Source: Bryobacteraceae bacterium
Lineage (GTDB): Bacteria; Acidobacteriota; Terriglobia; Bryobacterales; Bryobacteraceae
Direction: 5' to 3'
Length of the DNA stretch: 46,838 bases
NCBI GenBank assembly: GCA_025927575.1
Contig: JAICLJ010000015.1
Coordinates: forward strand, 1 to 46,838
Under the pieces are notes generated by a model. That model searched no databases. It worked only from the letters and a program-made list of their open reading frames with translations, and was not told where the DNA came from. Below, piece by piece: positions 17,115-25,886 of this stretch; positions within the stretch are counted from its first letter, which is position 1; each line of letters opens with the position of its first letter. The translations under genes and the position numbers were made by a program.

Positions 17115-18532
17115 GGAATGTTCTGCCTGTGCTGCTCGCACCTGTGCTGCTCGCACCTGTGCTGCTCGCGCTTGCGCTAACCGCGCCGCTTGACGCCGCA
17201 GCTTTGCGGCTGCCGCCTTTTTCGCGACAGGTTTTGCCGAACGGCCTGACACTCGAAGTGATGCAGCGTAAAGGAGTGCCGCTGGTTGAAATCGACGTGG
17301 CTGTGAAAGGAGGCATGGAATCGGATCCGGCGGATCAGCCGGGACTCGCCGAAGTGACGGGTGAACTGCTCCGGAAAGGCACGGCAAGCCGCAGCAGCGA
17401 TCACTTTTCGAGAGACCTTGACGCGCTCGGCGGAAGATATCGCATTCGCGCCGACGCCCAATCAACACTGCTGCAATCAGAATTTTTATCGAAGGACTTC
17501 AGTGCAGGGCTGGCCTTGATTTCAGACGCAGTTCTCCATCCGACGTTCCCTGAATCGGAAGTGAAGAAGCTGCTTGCACAGCAGATCGACAAGATCAAAG
17601 CGACAAAGGACAATCCGGCGGAGGCGATTGAGCCGTATGCCGAAGCCTTCTTCTTCGGCGCACGCCATCCCTACGGACGGGTGATGAGCGAGGTCTCTCT
17701 CGCACATATAAGTCGCGACAGCATCGCGCAGTATCACCAACGGATATACTCGGGACGCAATCTGGTGATCGCCGTTGTTGGTGACATTGATGCGCAGCGC
17801 GCGAGAGCGGCGATCGAAAGAGCTTTCGATTCCACTCCCGGTGGCGAAGCCTACCAATGGATGAAACCGGTTCGGCTGGAACGCCCGGGGCAGGCCCGAC
17901 TTCTGCTGGTGGACAAGCCGGCGGCGACGCAAACGTATTTCTACATTGCGCAACCCGGAATCGACGCAAAAAACCCGGATCGCGTGCCGGTTTCCCTTGT
18001 GAACACGATCTTTGGTGGCCGTTTCACGTCGATGTTGAACGAAGAATTACGGGTGAAATCCGGCCTGACGTACGGCGTGCACAATATCATGGATGAAGAC
18101 CGCCTGCAAGGCATGAACTCGATCTCAACATTCACGAAGACCGATTCGACCGGCCAGGCAGTCGCATTGTCGCTCCAGGTGCTGGAAGGCTTGAACCAGC
18201 ACGGCCTCAAAGCCGATCAACTCGCTTCGGCGAAAGCATACGAGCAGGGCGTTATTCCGCGCACGATGCTTGAGACGTCCGAAGAACTGGCGAGACTTTT
18301 GCTGCGCCTGGAAATGCTCGACTTCGGTCCGGACGAAGTAAACACGCTGTTTCAACGGATGAATGCGGTCACCATCGGCGAAGCGAACAGAGTCGCGCGG
18401 AAGTACTTCGAGACAAACGGGCTGACCTTCATTTTTATCGGCGACGCTAAGAAGATTCGAGCGCAGGTAGCCCAATTTGCACCGTCGATAAAGCAAATCG
18501 AAATCAGCGCGCCGGGATTTGGCGGGATGTAG
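17111..18532 (+). CDS. M16 family protein, non-catalytic partner
   Basis: This 473-residue secreted protein has two M16 lobes but lacks the HxxEH zinc motif: the equivalent segment reads GLAEVTGELLRKGT. The second lobe keeps the characteristic region NTIFGGRFTSMLNEELRVK-like near residue 300 followed by GLTYGV. It is therefore likely the substrate-binding partner of the active protease encoded just upstream, with which it shares an ATGA overlap. The signal peptide contains three copies of PVLLA encoded by a perfect 15-base tandem repeat (one base differs in the last copy). ATG 17111 is fixed by the overlap and the signal peptide. Confidence 0.92.
   Translation: MRNVLPVLLAPVLLAPVLLALALTAPLDAAALRLPPFSRQVLPNGLTLEVMQRKGVPLVEIDVAVKGGMESDPADQPGLAEVTGELLRKGTASRSSDHFSRDLDALGGRYRIRADAQSTLLQSEFLSKDFSAGLALISDAVLHPTFPESEVKKLLAQQIDKIKATKDNPAEAIEPYAEAFFFGARHPYGRVMSEVSLAHISRDSIAQYHQRIYSGRNLVIAVVGDIDAQRARAAIERAFDSTPGGEAYQWMKPVRLERPGQARLLLVDKPAATQTYFYIAQPGIDAKNPDRVPVSLVNTIFGGRFTSMLNEELRVKSGLTYGVHNIMDEDRLQGMNSISTFTKTDSTGQAVALSLQVLEGLNQHGLKADQLASAKAYEQGVIPRTMLETSEELARLLLRLEMLDFGPDEVNTLFQRMNAVTIGEANRVARKYFETNGLTFIFIGDAKKIRAQVAQFAPSIKQIEISAPGFGGM
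17126..17170 (+). repeat. 15-base tandem repeat, three copies, inside a signal peptide
   Basis: The unit CCTGTGCTGCTCGCA occurs at 17126-17140, 17141-17155 and 17156-17170, the last copy ending in G instead of A. Each unit encodes PVLLA within the hydrophobic core of the signal peptide of the second M16 protein. Gain or loss of a unit keeps the frame. Confidence 0.97.
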
Positions 18533-18563
18533 CGATACATTTTGCGACGAGGAAGGGGGCGCT

Positions 18564-18599
18564 GGAGACCTGCGATGACATTGCAGGCCCACAGTCTCC
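18564..18599 (+). other. Interrupted hairpin after the M16 pair
   Basis: GGAGAC (18564-18569) pairs with GTCTCC (18594-18599) and an inner CTGC (18570-18573) pairs with GCAG (18583-18586). There is a one-sided bulge and no T tract, so it is only a weak terminator candidate for the M16 operon. Confidence 0.3.
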
Positions 18600-18669
18600 C
18601 TCGGCAAAATAATGCTTGTAAGCACGACCCAAAGCTGATACTACTGGCTGATCGGAGGCTTTCGCGCGC

Positions 18670-20889
18670 GTGACCAACATGACCTTTACCGACAAAGCCG
18701 GCCTGAGCGCGGACGTCCAGCTTCGCGACGATTCACTTCTAGGGCAGTCGAAGCTGATGCAGATTCTGGCACCCACCGTTTCGTTGCTTGCGGATCCCGA
18801 GCAACCGATCAATCAGGTTGCCTTTAGAAATGTGGCTCTGGGCGCCAAGTTCAATGCGCCGTCGTTGTCGATTGGTGGAGATGTTGACCTTGCCATTACG
18901 GCCGGTGTGAACGGCGCGCTTTCCATAGTGCTGCCCTCTGACAAAATGCTATTCGGCCAGGACGACTTTGTGCCGGCGATTCCGCTCGCCGCCGATGAAT
19001 GCTGGATGGGGTTCGAATTGGACGCCTTTCTCGGGGGCAAACTGGGCGCCACAGTCAATGGTTTCGGAGCCGACATTGCGGCATCAAGCAAACTAGGTCT
19101 TACAAGCTACATTCTGTTCAAGAGCACCGGCGCCGGCTTCCCCGGCTTCAAGAGCGCCCTGACCAGTTTACTGAACGGATTTTCTGCGAATTTCCGCGTC
19201 GACGATTTCCGTCGTCAGGTGCCTGGCACGGTGAATGTCACGGGCCTTAGCGGCAGCATAGCATTTAGCGGGTCGTATTCCCTGCCCGCCAGTGTTCATG
19301 CGCTCGCCTCGTCCGACTTGCCGTTTAATTACAAAATTAATGTCAATCCGGGCGCAAGCTTAACGATTGCCGGGGAAATCGCGCTCTCCGGCGAGTTCGT
19401 TGTACGCAGCCACAAGATTAGCGAGACCGAATTGCAGTTAGGAATCTACAAGAAGAAAGGCTCCAGCCTCACTGCGACGTTTTCCGCCGGCGCCGGATTG
19501 GAAGCCGATTTCGGCCGCCCAACGAGCACGGATGGCGTATCGAGGGATCTGATTTCTACGTTCTTCAAGACCGCGCTTCCGGGTGTTCGCCCGGAACAAG
19601 CCGGCATTGTCGGGGATCGAGCGATTGCGCTGCGGGGGGTGCTGAGCGACAGCATCGACCGCAGTCTTTCGATCGCGATGAATGTAGCTTGTTCGGCCGG
19701 CACCACGGACGAAGCAAGTGTTGTGTATCTGATCGACCTCGCGTCTGGCGATCAAGACAAAACTGATGCCGCGCTCGGTTCCGCGCTCAAGGGAAATTGG
19801 ACTGCTCTCGAATCTCTTCCGAACGCTCGGGCGCTCCGGAACGTATTTCGAGAGACACACGATTTCCAACACTCGATCAATATCAATCTGCTTGGGGTCT
19901 ACAACGCCGAAACTCTGACCGATTACGTAAGCTCCTGCAAAATCCTGCACGGCGACGACGGCCAAATCGTAATAGTCGATCAAGTGAAAGCGAGCGAGAT
20001 CGAAGTATCTTCCAAGTCGAACGTCGCCGATGGCGAAAAGCTAAGGTCGGCTCTCTCGCGCGAGTTTCTCAGCACGGTGACATACGCCGCAAGCGCAGGA
20101 GGGCCGGCCGGCGCAAAGCTGAATGCCAACCTTTCCGTGTCGCAAGTCCATTACCGGTATGCCCGGCAAATGGGCGCGCAGCAGATGCGGGACGAACTCC
20201 TGCTCGGCGTCGCGCTCAGCATCGTTCAGCCGGGGAGCTGGGACGGCATTCTTGCCTCCACGCCGAACTTCAGGCATGTGAGCGTCGCCGCTGCCGCGGA
20301 ATACGATAGCGCCGGCGCTATGCATTTGTTCTTTTCGGATCCGATAAATCAAACACCGTACACGCGCTCGACACTAGAGAGCATCGGGCGAAAAGTGATG
20401 ATTGCGTTGATCGAGCCCAACAGTCCTGGGAGCACCGCGCGCATTCTGGCGCTCTCGAGCAATCCGGTTTGGAATGCGATGAACGAGCTTGGAGCTACGG
20501 CATCATTCGGTCAAATCCCGGAGTTAAGCCACTTCAATGTCAACGAACTCGCAGTCATTGCCGCCGACTGGATTGATGTCCGGTGGTGGGCGGACGCGAT
20601 GCTGGAGGTCGCGCCCAAGCTGAGCGAGATGCTCGCCGCCGTCGAGCGATCTACTGTGGCGGACCCGACGACCGATCCTGAGTTCATGAAGAAACGTGAG
20701 GCTCTGGCGCATGTACTGGGCGCCGTATCGCGTACGACGCGTTCGGCATTTTCCGAAGGATGGGGACTCGCCGTAATGGCAACCCTTTCGAATGGCGCGG
20801 CTAAGCTTTCAATGGACATCGGGTGGAACAGCCAAATCCGGCATTATCAGAACAGACAAGCGCTATCGGCCGGAGCCCAACAGGGGTAA
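18670..20889 (+). CDS. Hypothetical protein of 739 residues, no recognised domain
   Basis: I do not recognise this protein. There is no signal peptide, membrane segment or known catalytic motif. The first ~280 residues look beta-rich with many alternating small and hydrophobic residues (for example GASLTIAGEIALSGEFVV). A middle part (~290-450) mixes helices and strands, and the C-terminal ~150 residues look helical (WWADAMLEVAPKLSEMLAAV). Two in-frame starts exist: GTG 18670, with GGAGG 11 bases upstream, and ATG 18679. I prefer GTG 18670. The frame is uninterrupted over 2.2 kb and its base use resembles its neighbours, so it is very likely a real gene. It seems to be transcribed alone. A large cytoplasmic structural or binding protein is possible but unproven. 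Confidence 0.85.
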   Translation: MTNMTFTDKAGLSADVQLRDDSLLGQSKLMQILAPTVSLLADPEQPINQVAFRNVALGAKFNAPSLSIGGDVDLAITAGVNGALSIVLPSDKMLFGQDDFVPAIPLAADECWMGFELDAFLGGKLGATVNGFGADIAASSKLGLTSYILFKSTGAGFPGFKSALTSLLNGFSANFRVDDFRRQVPGTVNVTGLSGSIAFSGSYSLPASVHALASSDLPFNYKINVNPGASLTIAGEIALSGEFVVRSHKISETELQLGIYKKKGSSLTATFSAGAGLEADFGRPTSTDGVSRDLISTFFKTALPGVRPEQAGIVGDRAIALRGVLSDSIDRSLSIAMNVACSAGTTDEASVVYLIDLASGDQDKTDAALGSALKGNWTALESLPNARALRNVFRETHDFQHSININLLGVYNAETLTDYVSSCKILHGDDGQIVIVDQVKASEIEVSSKSNVADGEKLRSALSREFLSTVTYAASAGGPAGAKLNANLSVSQVHYRYARQMGAQQMRDELLLGVALSIVQPGSWDGILASTPNFRHVSVAAAAEYDSAGAMHLFFSDPINQTPYTRSTLESIGRKVMIALIEPNSPGSTARILALSSNPVWNAMNELGATASFGQIPELSHFNVNELAVIAADWIDVRWWADAMLEVAPKLSEMLAAVERSTVADPTTDPEFMKKREALAHVLGAVSRTTRSAFSEGWGLAVMATLSNGAAKLSMDIGWNSQIRHYQNRQALSAGAQQG

Positions 20890-20921
20890 AGCTTTTTCAT
20901 AAGCACTGTTTGCTAACCGGA

Positions 20922-22625
20922 TCAAATGACCCTGGATACGGCGGCGCGCAGCCAGATCGCCGCCGCGATTGCGCCGGGATCCGGATGCCCCAATGCCCGT
21001 TCGGCGAGATAGCTGGATCGGCCCCGCTTAGGGAACATAGTTGCGGTCGCTTGGGCGCCGCTTTCCGCAGCATCCACCGCCGCCTTCAGCGCCTCCGGCG
21101 TGTTCAGCCCGATCAGAAGCCCGGAACGAAAGGTGCCGGCGAACGGGATGAGCGCGTCGAGCATTGTCCTGTCACCGGCGCCGGCCCCACCCATTTCCCC
21201 AATGGCTTCGCATGCTTCTACGGCCGCCTGCGCCCAGTCCACCGCATCAAGTGTGCTGCTGCCGCGAAGTGAGTTCGCGGCTCTCAACAGGAACACTCCA
21301 TAGAGCGGACCGGATGAGCCGCCCATGGACTGCTGTAGTGTCATTGCAATCTCTTCCAACGCTTCCGCGACCTTACTGATCGCCTGTGTATTTATATTCT
21401 GAAGCACTGCTTTCGCCCCACGAGATAATGTGATGCCCAGATCGCCGTCTCCCACGGCGCGATCCAACTCCGTCAATTGAGGCTCCGCATCGATCAGAGC
21501 GTTGCAGGCCGCTTCGACGATAATCTTCATCCGGCGCCCGGTTTCCGTTTGGACGCGGAGTTCTCGCAGGCGCGCGGTGGTTTGCATCGGAATATGTTCT
21601 TCGACGACCCTCGGCCTTTCCAGAGCGGCATGGGGCCAGGCGGGAGCCGAAGTAGGCGCATCCAGCCAGCGAAGGAGAGAATCGTCCAGCTTCAATAACG
21701 AGATCGAAACACCCGCTGTATCGAGCGACGAAACGAAAGTGCCCGAATACACTCGTTCGACCACCAACTCACGTTCTCGCAAAGCCGCGAGGGCACGCCG
21801 CGCGACAATCGCAAGTTCCATGGTCGTAGTGGCGCCAAGATTATTGATCAGCAATGCGACGCGATCACCTGGCACAAGATGCTGGCTTCTCAGAACCGGC
21901 TGAAGAAGCTGATCCACCAACTCATCGGCGGGGGCCAGATGCATCCGGCGAAAGCCGGGCTCGCCATGAATACCAAGGCCCAGTTCGATCTCGTTTTCAC
22001 CAAGAATAAAACCAGGCTCCCCAATTGCCGGTACGATGCCCGCGGAAAGCGAAACCCCCATGGTAGAAATCGCATCGGCGGCAGTCTGAGCAATCATCGC
22101 TATCTCCGGCAAGCTTCTGCCTTCCGCCGCGGCGGCTCCCGCGATCTTGTGAACCAGGACCGTTCCGGCAATGCCACGCCTTCCCGCTCGATCCTGAACC
22201 TGCGCCAGCGCCACGTCGTCAGCCACATACACGGTCGCAACGTGAATGCCCTCAGCGCGCGCCATTTCGGCGGCTAGTCCGAAGTTGAGCCGGTCGCCCG
22301 TATAGTTCTTTACGATTAGCAGCACGCCCGGGCTGCCTGCGACGGCTTTGATCGCCGCCAGCACGGCATCGGCACTGGGCGAAGTGAACACTTCCCCGGC
22401 GACCGCCGCGCTCAACATTCCCGCTCCGACAAACCCGATGTGCGCCGGTTCGTGACCGCTGCCTCCGCCGGAAATAAGCGCCACCTGCTGCTCGCGAGCC
22501 GCAATGAAATCTGCCCGCAGAACGGCATTTTGGCCCTGGAGCCTGGACCATCCGGCGTGGATGCCGACAAGTCCTTCAATCATTTCCTGTACAACGCGCT
22601 CGGGTTGGTTAATGATTTTCTTCAC
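20922..22625 (-). CDS. Dihydroxyacetone kinase, DhaK-DhaL fusion (ATP-dependent type)
   Basis: This 567-residue cytoplasmic kinase phosphorylates dihydroxyacetone (or a related short ketose or triose) using ATP. The N-terminal DhaK part (~1-330) has ISGGGSGHEPAHIGFVGAGM for substrate binding and the covalent-binding histidine in LGLGIHGEPGF. The C-terminal DhaL part (~380-567) has the magnesium-binding AVGDGDLGITLSRGA, then QQSMGGSSGPLYG and GAGDRTMLDAL. Fusion of the two parts marks the ATP-using type and not the PTS-coupled type. I chose GTG 22625, giving MKKIINQPERVVQEM as in family members, with AGAGG seven bases upstream; a start at 22673 would add 16 residues. The gene is divergent from the Bax-inhibitor-1 gene. 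Confidence 0.92.
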   Translation of the reverse strand: MKKIINQPERVVQEMIEGLVGIHAGWSRLQGQNAVLRADFIAAREQQVALISGGGSGHEPAHIGFVGAGMLSAAVAGEVFTSPSADAVLAAIKAVAGSPGVLLIVKNYTGDRLNFGLAAEMARAEGIHVATVYVADDVALAQVQDRAGRRGIAGTVLVHKIAGAAAAEGRSLPEIAMIAQTAADAISTMGVSLSAGIVPAIGEPGFILGENEIELGLGIHGEPGFRRMHLAPADELVDQLLQPVLRSQHLVPGDRVALLINNLGATTTMELAIVARRALAALRERELVVERVYSGTFVSSLDTAGVSISLLKLDDSLLRWLDAPTSAPAWPHAALERPRVVEEHIPMQTTARLRELRVQTETGRRMKIIVEAACNALIDAEPQLTELDRAVGDGDLGITLSRGAKAVLQNINTQAISKVAEALEEIAMTLQQSMGGSSGPLYGVFLLRAANSLRGSSTLDAVDWAQAAVEACEAIGEMGGAGAGDRTMLDALIPFAGTFRSGLLIGLNTPEALKAAVDAAESGAQATATMFPKRGRSSYLAERALGHPDPGAIAAAIWLRAAVSRVI

Positions 22626-22761
22626 AAGTGCCTCTTGGGAAAGGGCAAAGCAGCCGAACCGCATCGCTTTCAACTGCCGCGGCCATCTGTCCAGACCCGC
22701 ATGATCTCACGCCCAAAGAAGGCCTGTATGGATTCCGAGTATTTCTCAGTATCATGAAGGT

Positions 22762-23508
22762 ATGAAGACATCAAATCCTGCCTTCGGACCCAATGCTTAT
22801 CCGCGTACGCTAGCGTACCGCGACATCGGCAGCCCGATGACGATCGCAGGTACCATCAACCGCACCGGCATCCTGCTGCTCTTAACGATGGCGACTGCAG
22901 CCTGGGTATGGAATCAGTTCTTGACGACGCGCGACCCGAGCACGGTAGGTCCGTACGTGATGGTTGGAGCGATCGGCGGCTTTATCGTCGCGCTCGTCAC
23001 TATCTTCAAAAAAAGCTGGTCGCCGATGACGGCTCCGGTGTACGCGGTGCTCGAAGGGTTGTTCCTCGGTGCCGTCTCATCGGTTCTCGAGGTCCGCTTT
23101 CCCGGCATCAGTATTGAGGCCGTGGGCCTTACGTTCGGCACTTGCATCTGTATGCTTCTGGCGTACCGCTCGGGCCTCATCCGGCCAACGCAGAAGTTTA
23201 TGATCGGCATCGTGGCGGCAACCGGCGGAATCATGCTGGTCTATCTGGTCACCATGGTTCTCGGTTTCTTCCATGTGAACGTGCCGCTCATCTATGGCAG
23301 CGGCCCAATCGGCATTTTGTTCAGCCTCGTTGTCGTCTCAGTCGCGGCATTGAACCTGATCCTCGATTTCAACATGATCGAGGAGGGCGCTCTGCGCGGC
23401 GCTCCCAAGTACATGGAATGGTACGGAGCGTTTGGACTGCTCGTGACGCTGGTGTGGCTGTACCTCGAAATGCTGCGATTGCTCACAAAGCTTCGCGATT
23501 CCCGCTAG
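22762..23508 (+). CDS. Bax inhibitor-1/YccA family membrane protein
   Basis: This 248-residue inner-membrane protein has about seven hydrophobic segments starting near residue 36 and ending near 240. The pattern (FGTCICMLLAYRSGLIRPT, GSGPIGILFSLVVVSVAALN, then LDFNMIEEGA and EWYGAFGLLVTLVWLYLEML) matches the bacterial Bax-inhibitor-1/YccA family, including the conserved acidic residues near the last helices. Family members act as calcium-leak channels or modulators of membrane proteases; which applies here is unknown. ATG 22762 is the natural start. Its stop codon lies in a short palindrome shared with the stop of the convergent gene. Confidence 0.92.
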   Translation: MKTSNPAFGPNAYPRTLAYRDIGSPMTIAGTINRTGILLLLTMATAAWVWNQFLTTRDPSTVGPYVMVGAIGGFIVALVTIFKKSWSPMTAPVYAVLEGLFLGAVSSVLEVRFPGISIEAVGLTFGTCICMLLAYRSGLIRPTQKFMIGIVAATGGIMLVYLVTMVLGFFHVNVPLIYGSGPIGILFSLVVVSVAALNLILDFNMIEEGALRGAPKYMEWYGAFGLLVTLVWLYLEMLRLLTKLRDSR

Positions 23509-23516
23509 ACTAGCGG
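23502..23516. other. Palindrome covering both convergent stop codons
   Basis: CCGCTA (23502-23507) and TAGCGG (23511-23516) form a perfect 6-bp stem with loop GAC. The TAG stop of the plus-strand gene is at 23506-23508 and the TAG stop of the minus-strand gene is at 23510-23512. There is no T tract, so termination function is uncertain. Confidence 0.45.
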
Positions 23517-25786
23517 CTACATTCGGCTTCGAGCTTTTTATAGACTTCTTCAGCATGGTCGTATGCGGAACGGGCAGTTCCGAGTTGATCGACCGTGATG
23601 CGCGGAGCCTTCTGCGTCCAGCACTGATGGACTGCGTTCCGGCACCATTCCGCGCTGGCGCGAGACGCGCGAATGGGTTTGCCCGCCACCCTCAGAAAGA
23701 TTGGATTGGTATGCGCGGCGGGCAAGATGCGGACAGCCACCCAACTGCTCTGCGAAATCGGCACATCGAACGAGACATCGTGAACGGCGCCATCGGCAAG
23801 CACCTGCTTACGTGCGGCGACCGCTCCATTCACAACCAACTCAACAGGAACCTCGCGGGACTCGCCTATCCGCGCGCGCTCGATCGTCCAGTAGGGTTCG
23901 TGGTCATACGGCAATTTTTGGATTTCGGGATGCGGCTGGGAATCAAGCAGCGCTGCAACGCGGACAGTGGCGTGCGCAACGCCTGGGGAAGATAGCGGTG
24001 CTTCGCTTCCATGCGTACCGACCTCGACGCCGTTCACCGTGAAATCCATCAGATGAGTACGGCCGTCCGACACGTAGCTGCGGCCTGCTTTTAAACCGCT
24101 TAGCCATGAGGCATAAGTAAGCGGTCCGTCGACCTTCACGTAGCTGCGTCCCCGGCCTACGCGGTCGTCGGTGATACATGGAAAATCGGTCTCACCGGCG
24201 ATCCGAGTGCGGAATCCGACGTTTAGGGTGTGATACCAGATGCTTAGTTCCCAGACAAACGGCGTATCGCCCGCGGAGATGAAATCGACCGTATCCGGCT
24301 CCGTGACATCGACGATGTATTCATTCGCGCCAATGCCATCGAAGCCCGGCATTTCGAAACTCGGCAGCGCCTGATCGGAAACCTGCAAGCCCCAACCCGA
24401 GTGGGCAAACCCGACGACTGCTCCCTGCTGCTTCGCCCATTTCAGAATTGGAAGATCCCACGTAGGCCAGTCTTCAATCTTCCGGGTATGCGGGTAGTCC
24501 TGATCCTTCAGTCCAAGCAAAACCAAGTGTCCGGCGTGGCTCGACGGAAAGCCCGAGACTTCGAGATCGTAGTGCATCTTCTCGTTCGGCAACGAGAGCG
24601 GATCGTCATGGCCGGAAAAAAACTGCTTCTGATAGTAATAATCGGGCCCCCAGGTCAGCACGGCTCCGACGTTCAGCTTTTCGCCAGAGATCTGGCGCAT
24701 CATGTCTTTCGGGAGCACACCTTCCGCCGGATTCTGGTAATGAGAGCAGCCGGCCGCGTGAACATGGTGATCGCCTGAATACCAGCCGAATTTCGACGGG
24801 TCGATCCAGCGATCCAGCTTAAAGCTAAGCTCCTCCGGGCCTTTGGTGTCGACCGAAAACTCCTTCGTATGTTGGTTGTATTCGGGACCACCCGTAGCAG
24901 CGACCGTGTAGTAGCCGGGCGGCAGATCAATCGACTCGCCATCGGCGCGATAGATTTGCGGCTGGAAGAAGAAATCCGGAGCGAGGCGCTTCGATGGATT
25001 GGGATACAGCCGGTCCCATCGATCTCGAATGGTGAGCGACGCGATGCTGGGCTTGCCGTTCTCGTCGAGCACGTGAATTTTGATTTGCCGGGCGGGATCG
25101 GCATGAAACAGGACGAGCATGTCATTCCGGAAGCCAATATCCTGGGTTCCCTGCCCCACGTTGAAACTGATGTCGGCCGAGCGTTGCCCGGCATCGCGGC
25201 TGTAGATTTCGAGAATCTGATACTCGACAGCCAGGCCGGACAGGCGTTCCTCCATCGGCGGCTTGTTGTAAATCGAAATGTCGGCCCAGCGATCGCGCAC
25301 ATCCGCCTTGGTCAGAACCATCTTGGGCGAAGGGTCGTTTTTCGAAGGGATAAATACGCGGCCGCTATTCGGACTGGCGACGTTCAGCGCCGATGTCACA
25401 TTGCCGCCGTTGATCACCTTGACGAGAAAAAAACGCGAACCGCCTTGAACGAGCGCTGCTTGCGCAGAACCACGTTCCACCTTAACGCGGCTCTCGCCAT
25501 TGATATCGACGACCGCCAGCACGAACGGGTCGAGCGCTGCTTCGATTTGACGGACGGCGGCCGATTCATCCGGCATCGCAATGGCGTGATTAATGGCCGC
25601 ACGAGTCTTCTCGGGTAACGGCTGGCCGAGAAAGTTGAGGGCGTCCTCAAGCCTCCGCACCTGCTGCGCAAGCGGCTGAAGCGGAACGGGCGGAATCGAG
25701 CTCGCGGGGTGTACATGCGGCGTTTGCGCGCCTAAAGGCGGCAGCACAACTACCGCTACCATTAACGGAAGTAAGAAAAATTTCAT
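23510..25786 (-). CDS. Secreted CehA/McbA family metallohydrolase
   Basis: This exported protein has 758 residues from the chosen start. A signal peptide (FFLLPLMVAVVVLPPLGAQ) is followed by ~300 residues of beta-rich sequence with a carbohydrate-binding-like insert (DLPPGYYTVAATGGPEYN). The PHP-like metallohydrolase domain starts near residue 335 with the metal-binding GDHHVHAAGC and continues with VGFAHSGWGLQV and ITDDRVGRG. The family includes carbamate-insecticide hydrolases, but most members in soil bacteria have unknown substrates. ATG 25786 is preferred over GTG 25792, two codons earlier. The gene follows the second Oar-like receptor on the same strand, with a hairpin between them, so the two may serve one uptake and degradation process. 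Confidence 0.88.
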   Translation of the reverse strand: MKFFLLPLMVAVVVLPPLGAQTPHVHPASSIPPVPLQPLAQQVRRLEDALNFLGQPLPEKTRAAINHAIAMPDESAAVRQIEAALDPFVLAVVDINGESRVKVERGSAQAALVQGGSRFFLVKVINGGNVTSALNVASPNSGRVFIPSKNDPSPKMVLTKADVRDRWADISIYNKPPMEERLSGLAVEYQILEIYSRDAGQRSADISFNVGQGTQDIGFRNDMLVLFHADPARQIKIHVLDENGKPSIASLTIRDRWDRLYPNPSKRLAPDFFFQPQIYRADGESIDLPPGYYTVAATGGPEYNQHTKEFSVDTKGPEELSFKLDRWIDPSKFGWYSGDHHVHAAGCSHYQNPAEGVLPKDMMRQISGEKLNVGAVLTWGPDYYYQKQFFSGHDDPLSLPNEKMHYDLEVSGFPSSHAGHLVLLGLKDQDYPHTRKIEDWPTWDLPILKWAKQQGAVVGFAHSGWGLQVSDQALPSFEMPGFDGIGANEYIVDVTEPDTVDFISAGDTPFVWELSIWYHTLNVGFRTRIAGETDFPCITDDRVGRGRSYVKVDGPLTYASWLSGLKAGRSYVSDGRTHLMDFTVNGVEVGTHGSEAPLSSPGVAHATVRVAALLDSQPHPEIQKLPYDHEPYWTIERARIGESREVPVELVVNGAVAARKQVLADGAVHDVSFDVPISQSSWVAVRILPAAHTNPIFLRVAGKPIRASRASAEWCRNAVHQCWTQKAPRITVDQLGTARSAYDHAEEVYKKLEAECSR

Positions 25787-25835
25787 CGCCACGGGCGAAT
25801 CTATTGAATCACAAGTACAGGTTCAAAAGGGATCA

Positions 25836-25868
25836 GGCGGGCTTCACCTGATTGATGGGAAGCCCGCC
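25836..25868 (-). terminator. Hairpin terminator after the second Oar-like receptor
   Basis: GGCGGGCTTC (25836-25845) pairs perfectly with GAAGCCCGCC (25859-25868) around a 13-base loop, 18 bases after the receptor stop. On the minus strand it is followed by TGATCCCTTTTG, a weak T tract offset by several bases. It may give partial termination and lower expression of the downstream hydrolase gene. Confidence 0.6.
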
Positions 25869-25886
25869 CGTCTCATTGCGCGCGTA

